The notes below the pieces were generated by a model. It was not told the DNA's origin. It did not search any database and saw only the letters and a program-made list of their open reading frames with translations. From an uncultured bacterium (GTDB lineage: Bacteria > Pseudomonadota > Gammaproteobacteria > Burkholderiales > Burkholderiaceae_E), in contig CAIPGD010000344.1 in assembly GCA_903864485.1 (NCBI GenBank), forward strand, positions 1 through 9,420: a DNA stretch of 9,420 nt, in the 5' to 3' direction. Within the stretch, counting starts at the first letter, position 1. The number at the start of each line of letters is the position of its first letter. The position numbers and the translations under genes are program-made. Shown piece after piece: positions 1 through 6,686 of the stretch.

Positions 1-2
1 AG

Positions 3-2921
3 CCCCTAGCCGAGCACGCGCGCGACGGATTTGACCTGACCGACAACGGCGGCCCCGCGCTCGCGGCACTCGACGAGGCACGCTACTGTCTGCACTGTCA
101 CAAACAGGGTAAGGACAGCTGCGCCCACGGCCTCAGTGGGCCCAAGCCTGTGCCGCAGATTGTGCCGAGCGCTGTTTCGAGCGCTGTTTCGAGGGTTGTG
201 CCGATCAGGTCAGATCCACTCGCTGGATGCCCGCTCGAGGAACGAATCAGCGAGTTCTTATTCGCACGGACGCAGGGACTACCGGTAACGGCTCTCGCGC
301 TGATCATGATTGAGAACCCGTTTTGCGCAGCAACGGGTCATCGCATTTGCAATGACTGTTCTAAGGCGTGTGTGTTTCAGCAGCAGACGCCCGTCGACAT
401 ACCACGCGCTGAAACGCGGACCCTTCGGGATGTGCTCGAGCTGCCCTGGGGATTCGAGATCTATTCGCTTTTGACGCGATGGAATCCGCTGAATCTCAAC
501 CGACCTGTGCCGCGTCCGCCAACCGGACACAAAGTACTCGTTGCTGGACTCGGTCCGGCCGGCTTCACGCTGGCCCATCATCTGATGCAGGATGGTCATG
601 CCGTGTTCGCGGTGGATGGCCTCAAGATTGAACCGCTCGAACACCAGATTGCGTTTGAGCCGATCATTGAAATCGAATCGCTCATCGAGCCGCTCTCGAA
701 GCGGATTCCGCGCGGGTTTGGTGGCGTTGCGGAATATGGAATCACTGTCCGGTGGGACAAGAATTTCCTGACCTTGATCCGACTCTTGCTGGAGCGCCGT
801 GAAGGATTCGCGTTAGCCGGAGGCGTTCGCCTGGGTGGCACGATCACGCTCGATGATGCCTTCGCGATGGGGTTTGATCATGTCGCACTCGCTACCGGGG
901 CAGGTGCGCCGTCGATGATCGATATTCCCGGCGGACTGGCCCGGGGTGTTCGGACCGCGAGTGATTTCCTGATGGCCTTGCAATCGACCGGCGCGGCCCG
1001 ACGCGACTCGGTCGCAAACCTTCAGATTCGAATGCCTGTCGTGGTCATCGGCGGTGGCCTGACCGCGATCGATACCGCCACCGAAGCGGGCGCCTACTAC
1101 GTCTTACATGTTGAACGATTCCTTGATCGAGAAGAATCGATCATCGCATCGATCACTGAATCGATCACCCCATCGATCACGGGATCAGTCCCAGCGCATG
1201 ACCGATCTGCAGAAGATCAGTTGATCGCTGAAGAGTTCATCGCGCATGGCCGCGCCGTCCGTGCCGAACGTGCAGCAGCCGCCGTGAGTGGGCGGCAACC
1301 AAACTTCGGGCCGTTGCTGGCGGCCTGGGGTGGTGTGACCGTGGTTTATCGTCGTTCGTTAGTCGAAAGTCCCGCCTACCGACTGAACCCTGAAGAGCTC
1401 GAAAGTGCGCTCAATGAGGGGGTCAAGATCGTCGAAAATCGGGCTCCGATCGAGATCGAAACCGACGAGTTTGGTGCTGCGCGCGCGGTTTGGTTCAAGC
1501 GAAACGCTCAAACCGATCTGTTGGCGGCGGAACCAGACTCGATTCGACTGCCGGCACGATCCATTTTCATCGCGGCAGGCACCCGGCCGAATACGGTCGC
1601 AGCCACCGAGCCAGGCAATGCGCCCCTGCGACTGCAAGGCGAATGGTTTTTGGCGACCAACGAACTCGGTGAACCCGTTGTGCCTGAGTTCCATCCAAAG
1701 CCAGCCACTGCGCAGGTATTGGCGGGTCGACGCGAGGACGGCCGCTTTGTTTCATTTTTCGGCGACCTGCATCCGAGTTGGTCCGGCAGCGTTGTCCGGG
1801 CGATGGCATCTGCGCTAAGAGGGCATCCGGTCATTTCCCGAGTACTCGCCAACCGGGCGCCGGCCGATCCGCGTCCCTTTACGAATTTTGCCGAAGACTG
1901 TCAGAGCCGGCTGACCGCGACGGTCGTCAGGGTTGAACACCTCGCCCCGCACATTCTCGAAATCGTGATCCACGCGCCGATGGCGGCCCAAAATTTCCAA
2001 CCCGGGCAGTTCTTCCGGTTACAAAATTTTGAATCACCGACCAGCTCGTCCAAATCACCGACAGGTTCAACCTCGAGTCCCCGCCCAACAATCACCGCGA
2101 TTGAGCCCCTCGCGCTGACGGGCGCCTGGGTCGACCGGTCAGCCGGAATGATCGGAACTGTCGTTCTGGAAATGGGGGCTTCGTCTAACGCGTGTGCCCA
2201 CTTGCAAGAAGGCGAGCGGGTTGTTCTGATGGGGCCAACGGGAGCGCCGACCGCAATCCCGAGCCGCGAAACCGTCGTTCTCATTGGCGGTGGACTCGGT
2301 AACGCGGTCCTGTTCTCGATCGGCGCCGCGATGCGCGCCGCCGGTTCAAGGGTGTTGTATTTCGCGGGATATCGAAGCACCGCAGATCGCTTTCGGGTCG
2401 CTGATCTCGAGGCAGCGGCCGACACCGTTGTCTGGTGCTGCGATGAAGCGCCAGGGTTCACGCCGGGCCGGGCACAGGACTTCACGTTTCAGGGCAACGT
2501 TGTCGAAGCGATGAAGGCCTACGGCGAAGATTTGCTGGGGCCCGGGGTCGGCCAACCCATCCGTCTGCAAGAAGCCAACCGACTGCTCGCGATTGGCTCG
2601 GACCGGATGATGGCCGCCGTCGCCAAAGCCCGTCACCACCTTCTCAAAGAGGTTCTGTCAGCGGATCACGTCGCGCTAGGCTCGATCAACTCCCCCATGC
2701 AGTGCATGCTCAAGGGCGTCTGCGGAGAATGTCTGCAATGGTTACGCGACCCCGAAACCGGGCAAACAAGATTTGTCTTCAGCTGCCAAACCCAAGATCA
2801 GCCGCTCGATGCCGTCGATTTTTCCGTGCTGCACCAGAGGCTCGCTCAAAATCGGCTGGAAGAGTCCCAAACTCTGCACTGGCTCGACGCTTGCGTCCGA
2901 ACGAATGCGCCAGCAATGTAA
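3..2921 (+). CDS. Large FAD/iron-sulfur NAD(P) oxidoreductase, GltD-like + PyrK-like fusion (5' partial)
   Basis: The reading frame is open from the first base, so the gene starts left of the window; 972 residues are visible (numbered here from the codon at 3). The N-terminal part looks like the iron-sulfur domain of glutamate synthase small subunits: YCLHCHKQGKDSC (C29, C32, C40), AGCPLEERI (C76), then C108, C116, C119 and C123 in a CNDCSKAC context. GLGPAG at about 182-187 is the FAD Rossmann motif, and GGGLTAID at about 350 is the NAD(P) motif. From about 637 a ferredoxin-reductase/PyrK-like module follows (FQPGQFF; second nucleotide motif GGGLGNA near 758). It ends in a 2Fe-2S-type cysteine set C901-x5-C907-x2-C910-x17-C928. 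The protein is probably a cytoplasmic electron-transfer enzyme between NAD(P)H, flavin and iron-sulfur centres; its partner is unknown. Low-complexity stretches interrupt it near 56-63, 378-396 and 678-696. I recall similar fused proteins of over 1000 residues in proteobacteria, named only as FAD-dependent oxidoreductases. The GTG at 150 is not the start, because conserved cysteines lie before it. Confidence 0.88.
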   Translation, partial: PLAEHARDGFDLTDNGGPALAALDEARYCLHCHKQGKDSCAHGLSGPKPVPQIVPSAVSSAVSRVVPIRSDPLAGCPLEERISEFLFARTQGLPVTALALIMIENPFCAATGHRICNDCSKACVFQQQTPVDIPRAETRTLRDVLELPWGFEIYSLLTRWNPLNLNRPVPRPPTGHKVLVAGLGPAGFTLAHHLMQDGHAVFAVDGLKIEPLEHQIAFEPIIEIESLIEPLSKRIPRGFGGVAEYGITVRWDKNFLTLIRLLLERREGFALAGGVRLGGTITLDDAFAMGFDHVALATGAGAPSMIDIPGGLARGVRTASDFLMALQSTGAARRDSVANLQIRMPVVVIGGGLTAIDTATEAGAYYVLHVERFLDREESIIASITESITPSITGSVPAHDRSAEDQLIAEEFIAHGRAVRAERAAAAVSGRQPNFGPLLAAWGGVTVVYRRSLVESPAYRLNPEELESALNEGVKIVENRAPIEIETDEFGAARAVWFKRNAQTDLLAAEPDSIRLPARSIFIAAGTRPNTVAATEPGNAPLRLQGEWFLATNELGEPVVPEFHPKPATAQVLAGRREDGRFVSFFGDLHPSWSGSVVRAMASALRGHPVISRVLANRAPADPRPFTNFAEDCQSRLTATVVRVEHLAPHILEIVIHAPMAAQNFQPGQFFRLQNFESPTSSSKSPTGSTSSPRPTITAIEPLALTGAWVDRSAGMIGTVVLEMGASSNACAHLQEGERVVLMGPTGAPTAIPSRETVVLIGGGLGNAVLFSIGAAMRAAGSRVLYFAGYRSTADRFRVADLEAAADTVVWCCDEAPGFTPGRAQDFTFQGNVVEAMKAYGEDLLGPGVGQPIRLQEANRLLAIGSDRMMAAVAKARHHLLKEVLSADHVALGSINSPMQCMLKGVCGECLQWLRDPETGQTRFVFSCQTQDQPLDAVDFSVLHQRLAQNRLEESQTLHWLDACVRTNAPAM
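167..190 (+). repeat. Two tandem copies of a 12-bp unit inside the flavoprotein gene
   Basis: GAGCGCTGTTTC occurs at 167-178 and again at 179-190. It is followed by a degraded copy and flanked by related GTGCCGA/GTGCCGAT stretches. It encodes the SAVSSAVS stretch in the variable linker between two cysteine groups (C40 and C76) of the iron-sulfur domain, so the frame is kept. Two copies alone would mean little; it is listed because other genes here carry arrays with the same period. Confidence 0.55.
1136..1183 (+). repeat. Four 12-bp tandem repeats (ATCGATCA + 4 variable bases) in the flavoprotein gene
   Basis: Units begin at 1136, 1148, 1160 and 1172. Each starts with ATCGATCA and differs only in its last four bases. 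A fifth degraded copy (ATCAGTC) follows at 1184. Together they encode the four-residue periodic stretch SIIA-SITE-SITP-SITG, placed just after the NAD(P)-binding GGGLTAID segment, where GltD-like proteins tolerate loops. The reading frame is kept throughout. Confidence 0.8.
2032..2062 (+). repeat. Imperfect 21-bp direct repeat coding a Ser/Thr/Pro loop
   Basis: AATCACCGAC appears at 2032-2041 and at 2053-2062, 21 bases apart. This gives the peptide pattern SPTSSSK-SPTGSTS-SP inside the ferredoxin-reductase-like module of the flavoprotein, right after the flavin-binding strand region (FFRLQNF). The frame is preserved. The repeat is short and imperfect, and probably marks an expanded surface loop. 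Confidence 0.5.
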
Positions 2922-2952
2922 CTATTTAACGAAAATCCACCGCACTGCGGCA

Positions 2953-2969
2953 ATGTTGCATTGCAACAT
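2953..2969. promoter_or_regulatory. Perfect 17-bp dyad (candidate operator) upstream of phaZ
   Basis: ATGTTGCA-T-TGCAACAT is a perfect 8-bp inverted repeat around one central base. It overlaps the -35 box of the candidate phaZ promoter, the expected place for a repressor site. Its TGCA-rich dyad resembles, in general character, the TGC...GCA sites described for the PHA-responsive repressor PhaR. Assignment to PhaR is inferred from that resemblance and from the gene controlled; no exact consensus match is claimed. Confidence 0.6.
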
Positions 2970-2989
2970 CCTCCTGACACTCGCATAAT
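2961..2989 (+). promoter_or_regulatory. Candidate sigma-70 promoter for phaZ
   Basis: TTGCAA at 2961-2966 (4 of 6 matches to TTGACA) is separated by 17 bases from CATAAT at 2984-2989 (5 of 6 matches to TATAAT). Transcription would begin near 2996, leaving a leader of about 75 bases before the phaZ ATG. It lies in the only sizeable intergenic gap of the left half and points toward phaZ and the rnfB-nth-DUF1841-gntK run behind it. No convincing terminator for the upstream flavoprotein gene is visible between 2922 and 2952. Confidence 0.6.
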
Positions 2990-3071
2990 TACCCTGTCTT
3001 CAATTTGTTTTTCAGAATCCCGCCAGGCCCCGGTGGGTTCAGTCTGATTTCCTCGGGCAAGGAATCCTTCG

Positions 3072-4433
3072 ATGCTCTACCAGGTCCGTGAAATGCAGCG
3101 CGCGCTGCTGAATCCGCTCTCCAACTGGGCCGATTCAGTCTCCAAGCTCTACGCCAACCCGTATAGCCCCTTCTCCTACATGCCGATGGCGCGACGCTAC
3201 GCGGCAGGGCTCGAACTCCTGCATCGTCTCGGGAAAGACTACGACAAGCCGGCTTGGGGTCTCGACAGTACCATCGTCGATGGCGTTGAAGTCCCGGTTT
3301 TCGAGCGCGTTGAGACCGTCAAACCGTTTTGCCGTCTGCTCAAATTCGAGCGCATCCTGCCGGACTCGATGGCGACCCGCCAACGTGACCCGTCCGTTTT
3401 GATCGTTGCGCCCCTCTCCGGCCACCATGCGACGCTGCTGCGCGACACCGTTCGCGCCATGCTTCCGGCCCATGAGGTCTATGTGACCGACTGGCTTGAT
3501 GCCCGTATGGTGCCGCTGACCGCCGGCCCCTTTCACCTCGATGATTACGTTGACTACATCATCCAGTTCATCCGCCGCCTTGGCCCCGATTTGCATGTGA
3601 TCTCGGTCTGTCAGCCGACGGTGCCCGTGTTGGCTGCCTTCTCGATCCTGTCTACGATTGGGGACGAAGCAATTCCGCGCTCGATGACCATGATGGGCGG
3701 CCCGATTGACTCGCGGCGCAGCCCGACCGAAGTCAACAATCTGGCCGAGACCCACAGCATCCAGTGGTTCAAACAGAATCTGATTCATGACGTCCCGAAC
3801 AAGTACCCCGGGGCAGGACGACTGGTTTACCCCGGTTTTCTCCAGCACACGGGCTTCGTGGCGATGAATCCGGACAGACACTTCCGGTCTCATTGGGACT
3901 TTTACAAGGACCTCGTTCGTGGCGATTTAGAGGACGTCGATTCTCATATCAAGTTCTACGACGAATACAATGCCGTCCTTGACCTACCGGCCGAGTACTA
4001 CCTAGAGACCGTTGAAAAGGTTTTCCAGGAGCATCTGCTGCCACTGGGGTTGTGGGATGTGATGTTTGAGGGCCACTCTATCCGAGTCGCCCCAGAGGAC
4101 ATCACGGTCCCGTCGCTACTCACGATTGAGGGCGAGCTGGACGACATTTCGGGTAGTGGTCAGACCGAAGCTGCGCAAGATCTGTGTCGGAATATTCCGG
4201 AAAATCGACGGCATCATTTGACGGTCGAAGGCGCCGGACACTATGGCATTTTCAGCGGTCGACGCTGGCGCGAGACGATCCAGCCAAGAATTGCCCGCTT
4301 CATCCGCGAGTCAATCGCCGAAGTGCCAACTCATTCGCCCGTTCCGTCGCCAACCCATTCGCCCGAACATTCGGCCGCGGAGAAAGCCCCTGCAGCACCG
4401 ACCAAGACCCGTGCCCGACGGGTATCGGCCTGA
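3072..4433 (+). CDS. phaZ: Intracellular polyhydroxyalkanoate depolymerase
   Basis: 453 residues. The protein should hydrolyse stored short-chain PHA (polyhydroxybutyrate) granules in the cytoplasm. The N-terminus (MLYQVREMQRALLNPL, then YANPYSPFSYMPMARRYAAG) is typical of the intracellular PHB depolymerase family. The nucleophile elbow reads SVCQPTVP with Cys180 in place of Ser, as in the Ralstonia eutropha PhaZ1 type. The other triad members are probably Asp357 (GELDDIS) and His390 (GAGHYG), with spacing close to the family's Cys183-Asp355-His388. There is no signal peptide, which fits the intracellular form. The start is supported by AAGGA at 3059-3063, 8 bases before ATG. After the fold ends (about 415) comes a repetitive Ser/Pro/His then Ala/Lys/Arg tail (about 419-453), unusual in its tandem DNA repeats. 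The next gene starts 6 bases downstream, so co-transcription is likely. Control is probably through the dyad at 2953-2969. Confidence 0.94.
   Translation: MLYQVREMQRALLNPLSNWADSVSKLYANPYSPFSYMPMARRYAAGLELLHRLGKDYDKPAWGLDSTIVDGVEVPVFERVETVKPFCRLLKFERILPDSMATRQRDPSVLIVAPLSGHHATLLRDTVRAMLPAHEVYVTDWLDARMVPLTAGPFHLDDYVDYIIQFIRRLGPDLHVISVCQPTVPVLAAFSILSTIGDEAIPRSMTMMGGPIDSRRSPTEVNNLAETHSIQWFKQNLIHDVPNKYPGAGRLVYPGFLQHTGFVAMNPDRHFRSHWDFYKDLVRGDLEDVDSHIKFYDEYNAVLDLPAEYYLETVEKVFQEHLLPLGLWDVMFEGHSIRVAPEDITVPSLLTIEGELDDISGSGQTEAAQDLCRNIPENRRHHLTVEGAGHYGIFSGRRWRETIQPRIARFIRESIAEVPTHSPVPSPTHSPEHSAAEKAPAAPTKTRARRVSA
4332..4379 (+). repeat. 12-bp-period repeats in the phaZ C-terminal tail
   Basis: CATTCGCCCG begins at 4332 and 4356, and the close variant CATTCGGCCG at 4368. 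The 12-bp unit between them (4344-4355) is diverged. Seen at larger scale, GCCAAC(T/C)CATTCGCCCG repeats at 4325 and 4349. The array encodes the HSP-VPSP-THSP-EHS stretch of the PhaZ tail, in frame and outside the catalytic fold. Confidence 0.65.
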
Positions 4434-4439
4434 GTCTTA

Positions 4440-5078
4440 TTGATTCGGTCTGAGGCGGTTTGGACGCAGTATTTGGACGCAATATTCAACGCCCACATCG
4501 AGGCGATTAACGCCCTCTTGCCGCAGACTCAGTGCCGGCGATGTGGCTTTGAGGCCTGCCGCCCCTATGCGGAGGCGCTGGCTCGAAACGAAACGCTCCC
4601 AAACCGCTGCCCCCCCGGTGGCGACGAGGGCGCGGCCCGTCTGGCGGCTTTCCTCAATCGGCCCACCACTCCAGTCGATCGGTCATGCGGCGAACCCGGT
4701 CCGCTCAAAGTCGCCCGAATTCGCGAAGTCGACTGCATCGGCTGTACCAAATGCATCCTTGCTTGCCCGGTCGACGCCATATCAGGCGCTTCGCGCTGGA
4801 TGCATGCTGTCATCGAATCCCGTTGCACCGGTTGCGAACTCTGTTTGCCCCCCTGCCCGACCGACTGCATCGAAATGGTTGAGGTCAACGATTCATCATC
4901 CTGGTCATCCGAGCAGGCCGACGCTGCTCGATCTCGCTACGAAGCACGCACGGAGCGATTGAGTAAGGCCCAGGCGCGCAGTCTCGAGACCCCCGAAGAC
5001 CGCCGACGGGCGCTGGTCGCGCAGGCCCTCGAGCGCGCCACCCAACGGCGCGAATCAGCACGCAAAGCCAGCGCGTGA
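4440..5078 (+). CDS. rnfB: RnfB/RsxB-like ferredoxin with Fe-S and 2[4Fe-4S] domains
   Basis: 212 residues. Residues 27-60 form the Fe-S domain found in RnfB (LPQTQCRRCGFEACRPYAEA, then NRCPPGG), with ligands C32, C35, C40 and C57. Residues 95-145 hold two classical CxxCxxCxxxCP ferredoxin motifs (C99, C102, C105, C109 and C129, C132, C135, C139). An Arg/Ala-rich tail without cysteines follows (about 155-212). It lacks the N-terminal membrane helix of true RnfB, and no other Rnf subunit is present, so it is probably a soluble electron carrier of the type often annotated as electron transport complex subunit B. TTG at 4440 is the best start: no ATG or GTG precedes the first cysteine motif, and a TTG at 4473 is the alternative. 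No clear ribosome binding site is seen, so translation may depend on coupling to phaZ, which ends 6 bases upstream. Its 3' end overlaps nth. Confidence 0.88.
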   Translation: MIRSEAVWTQYLDAIFNAHIEAINALLPQTQCRRCGFEACRPYAEALARNETLPNRCPPGGDEGAARLAAFLNRPTTPVDRSCGEPGPLKVARIREVDCIGCTKCILACPVDAISGASRWMHAVIESRCTGCELCLPPCPTDCIEMVEVNDSSSWSSEQADAARSRYEARTERLSKAQARSLETPEDRRRALVAQALERATQRRESARKASA

Positions 5079-5716
5079 AACTCGCCGACCGTCAAGCCCT
5101 GTTCGAGCGTTTTGCGGCCGCCAACCCAACGCCCACGACCGAGTTGCTTTGGACGACTCCGTTTGAGTTGCTCGCTGCCGTGCTTTTATCGGCGCAGGCC
5201 ACCGACCGCAGCGTCAATCTCGCGACCCGTGGGCTATTCGCGGTCGCCAACACGCCCGCTTTGATTCTGGCTCTTGGGGTGGAAGGACTGATCCCACATA
5301 TTCAAACGATCGGGTTATTTCGCAGCAAAGCACGTCACCTCATCGAAACCTGCCGGATCCTGATCGAAGAGCATGATGGCGTCGTACCGGGCAACCGGGA
5401 GGCACTTGAACGCCTTCCCGGGGTTGGCCGCAAGACGGCCAATGTGGTTCTCAACACGGCCTTTGGCGAACCAACCATGGCTGTCGATACGCATATTTTT
5501 AGAGTCGCTAACCGGACCGCGCTGGCAAAGGGCAAGACCCCACTCGCGGTGGAGTTGGGACTTCTCAAACGGATCCCTTCGGCCTATCTCAAAGACGCGC
5601 ACCACTGGCTCATTCTTCATGGCCGTTATGTGTGCAAAGCCCGCCGCCCCGAATGCTGGCGCTGCCCGGTGATCGATCTCTGCGGCTTTCGCGACAAAGT
5701 CCCCGCCCCGCTATGA
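5075..5716 (+). CDS. nth: Endonuclease III (DNA glycosylase/AP lyase)
   Basis: 213 residues, close to the usual length of about 211. The enzyme removes oxidised pyrimidines and cleaves the abasic site in base-excision repair. The helix-hairpin-helix is LPGVGRKTANVVL with catalytic Lys120, and Asp138 lies in VDTHIFRV. The C-terminal [4Fe-4S] ligands are C187, C194, C197 and C203 with Cx6Cx2Cx5C spacing, so every catalytic and cluster residue of the E. coli enzyme has a counterpart at the same or nearly the same number. Translation starts at GTG 5075, which overlaps the rnfB stop by 4 bases (GTGA), implying coupled translation. Its own stop overlaps the next ATG in the same way. The position behind an RnfB-like ferredoxin is a recurrent arrangement. 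Confidence 0.97.
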   Translation: MKLADRQALFERFAAANPTPTTELLWTTPFELLAAVLLSAQATDRSVNLATRGLFAVANTPALILALGVEGLIPHIQTIGLFRSKARHLIETCRILIEEHDGVVPGNREALERLPGVGRKTANVVLNTAFGEPTMAVDTHIFRVANRTALAKGKTPLAVELGLLKRIPSAYLKDAHHWLILHGRYVCKARRPECWRCPVIDLCGFRDKVPAPL

Positions 5717-6165
5717 ACCTGTTTAATCCATCGCGCGACGAAGTTCGGCGCTTTTTTCTCGATACCTGGCGAAAAGTCGTGGAGCGACTCCCGCTCACGC
5801 CGATGGAGATGCACGCGCGCGATCGTATGCTGTTACACCCGGAATACCATCCGCTCCTTAACGCTGGCGAGTCGTCTCTGGACCACGAATTCACGCCCGA
5901 GACCGGTCAGACCAATCCTTTCCTTCACTTGTCTCTGCATTTGGCCATTGCCGAGCAACTGCAAATTGATCAGCCCCCGGGCTTGCGATCGGCTTATCAA
6001 CAATTAGTTGGCGCTGGACATTCCGAGCACGAGGCCGAGCACGTTATTCTGGACTGCCTTGCGGAGACGCTCTGGCGATCGCAACGCGATCGAACCGAGC
6101 CCGACGGTCTTGCGTACATCCGCTGTGTGCAATCCCACGCAAAACGACCCCTGGCCGGGACCTAA
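5713..6165 (+). CDS. DUF1841 family protein
   Basis: 150 residues, function unknown. The family is recognised from FNPSRDEVRRFF at 4-15, LLHPEYHPLL at 40-49 and FTPETGQTNPFLHLSLHLAIAE near 60-81, followed by QIDQPPG. The ATG at 5713 overlaps the nth stop (ATGA) and places FNPSR at the N-terminus as in relatives. The frame is open further upstream, but that extension would lie inside nth and lacks family similarity. The protein is predicted soluble and helical, with no signal peptide. Histidines and acids cluster: H72, H76, E81, then H103, E105, H106, E107, H110 and E118. The HxxxH spacing on two probable helices would suit a metal site; this is inference. The neighbours nth and rnfB are both iron-sulfur proteins. 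TAA at 6163-6165 ends the gene, 20 bases before gntK. Confidence 0.9.
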   Translation: MNLFNPSRDEVRRFFLDTWRKVVERLPLTPMEMHARDRMLLHPEYHPLLNAGESSLDHEFTPETGQTNPFLHLSLHLAIAEQLQIDQPPGLRSAYQQLVGAGHSEHEAEHVILDCLAETLWRSQRDRTEPDGLAYIRCVQSHAKRPLAGT

Positions 6166-6185
6166 ATCAGCAGGTCAGGCATCAG

Positions 6186-6677
6186 ATGGGAACGCGATCT
6201 CTGGTCATCATGGGCGTCGCTGGCTGCGGCAAGTCAACCTTGGCGGCCCTTTTGGCCCAAGAGCTCGGCCTGCAACTGGTGGAAGGCGACGATCACCATC
6301 CTGAACAGAATCGACAAAAAATGCAGGCTGGAATCCCGCTGACGGATGAAGACCGTGCAGGTTGGCTGGATCGCCTGGCCCAGTCGCTCTCCGAATACCC
6401 CGAGGGGCTGGTGGTGACCTGCTCCGCCTTGCGTCGACGTTACCGTGATCGCCTGCGGGCGGCAGCGCCTGATCTGCGTTTCGTGCATCTCGAAATCGAG
6501 CCCGAGGAGGCCCTCAGGCGCGTGTCGTCTCGTGGCTCCCATTTCTTTGGGCCAGGGCTAGTCGAAAACCAATTTGCGACGCTTGAATCCCCTGCTCAGG
6601 AACCAGGGGTTTTGTGCCTGCGCGCAATCGATCCGCCCGAGCAACTCGCAGCGCAAATCTCCGCCTGGTTGCGCTAG
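6186..6677 (+). CDS. gntK: Gluconokinase, GntK family
   Basis: 163 residues, normal for the family (about 160-175). The enzyme phosphorylates D-gluconate with ATP to 6-phosphogluconate, feeding the Entner-Doudoroff or pentose phosphate route. The P-loop GVAGCGKS lies at 10-17. EGDDHHPEQNRQKM (33-46) and GIPLTDEDRAGWL (49-61) are the hallmark substrate-region motifs. CSALRRRYRDRLR is at 79-91 and the lid SRGSHFFGPGLVENQFATLE at 115-134. ATG 6186 is chosen because the P-loop follows within ten residues; only a weak CAGG ribosome site (6176-6179) precedes it. No gluconate permease or regulator lies in the window. The gene closes the + strand run and converges with the ATP-grasp gene, 30 bases away. 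Confidence 0.93.
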   Translation: MGTRSLVIMGVAGCGKSTLAALLAQELGLQLVEGDDHHPEQNRQKMQAGIPLTDEDRAGWLDRLAQSLSEYPEGLVVTCSALRRRYRDRLRAAAPDLRFVHLEIEPEEALRRVSSRGSHFFGPGLVENQFATLESPAQEPGVLCLRAIDPPEQLAAQISAWLR

Positions 6678-6686
6678 GGCGAGCCA

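Noticed and set aside
150..152. GTG at 150 as the start of the flavoprotein gene
   Set aside because: The same frame is open to the window edge and encodes the conserved YCLHCHKQGKDSC cysteine motif before 150, so the true start lies upstream of the window.
1136..1183. Short repeats as a CRISPR array
   Set aside because: Units are 12 bp with no spacers and lie in frame within a coding gene; no cas genes are nearby. The same holds for 7436-7536.
1901..2485. Open frame on the - strand inside the flavoprotein gene
   Set aside because: It overlaps the reductase-like module, which has clear nucleotide-binding motifs; no domain or ribosome site supports the antisense frame.
3135..3893. Long open frame on the - strand inside phaZ
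   Set aside because: It lies wholly within a strongly supported phaZ, shows no recognisable domain, and is expected from GC-rich codon use.
4440..5078. A full Rnf membrane complex
   Set aside because: Only a B-like subunit is present, without its membrane helix, and no rnfA, C, D, G or E neighbours are seen.
5632..5712. Upstream extension of the DUF1841 gene into nth
   Set aside because: It would overlap the nth cluster-ligand region by about 80 bases. The ATG at 5713 gives the family-typical N-terminus and a 4-base overlap.
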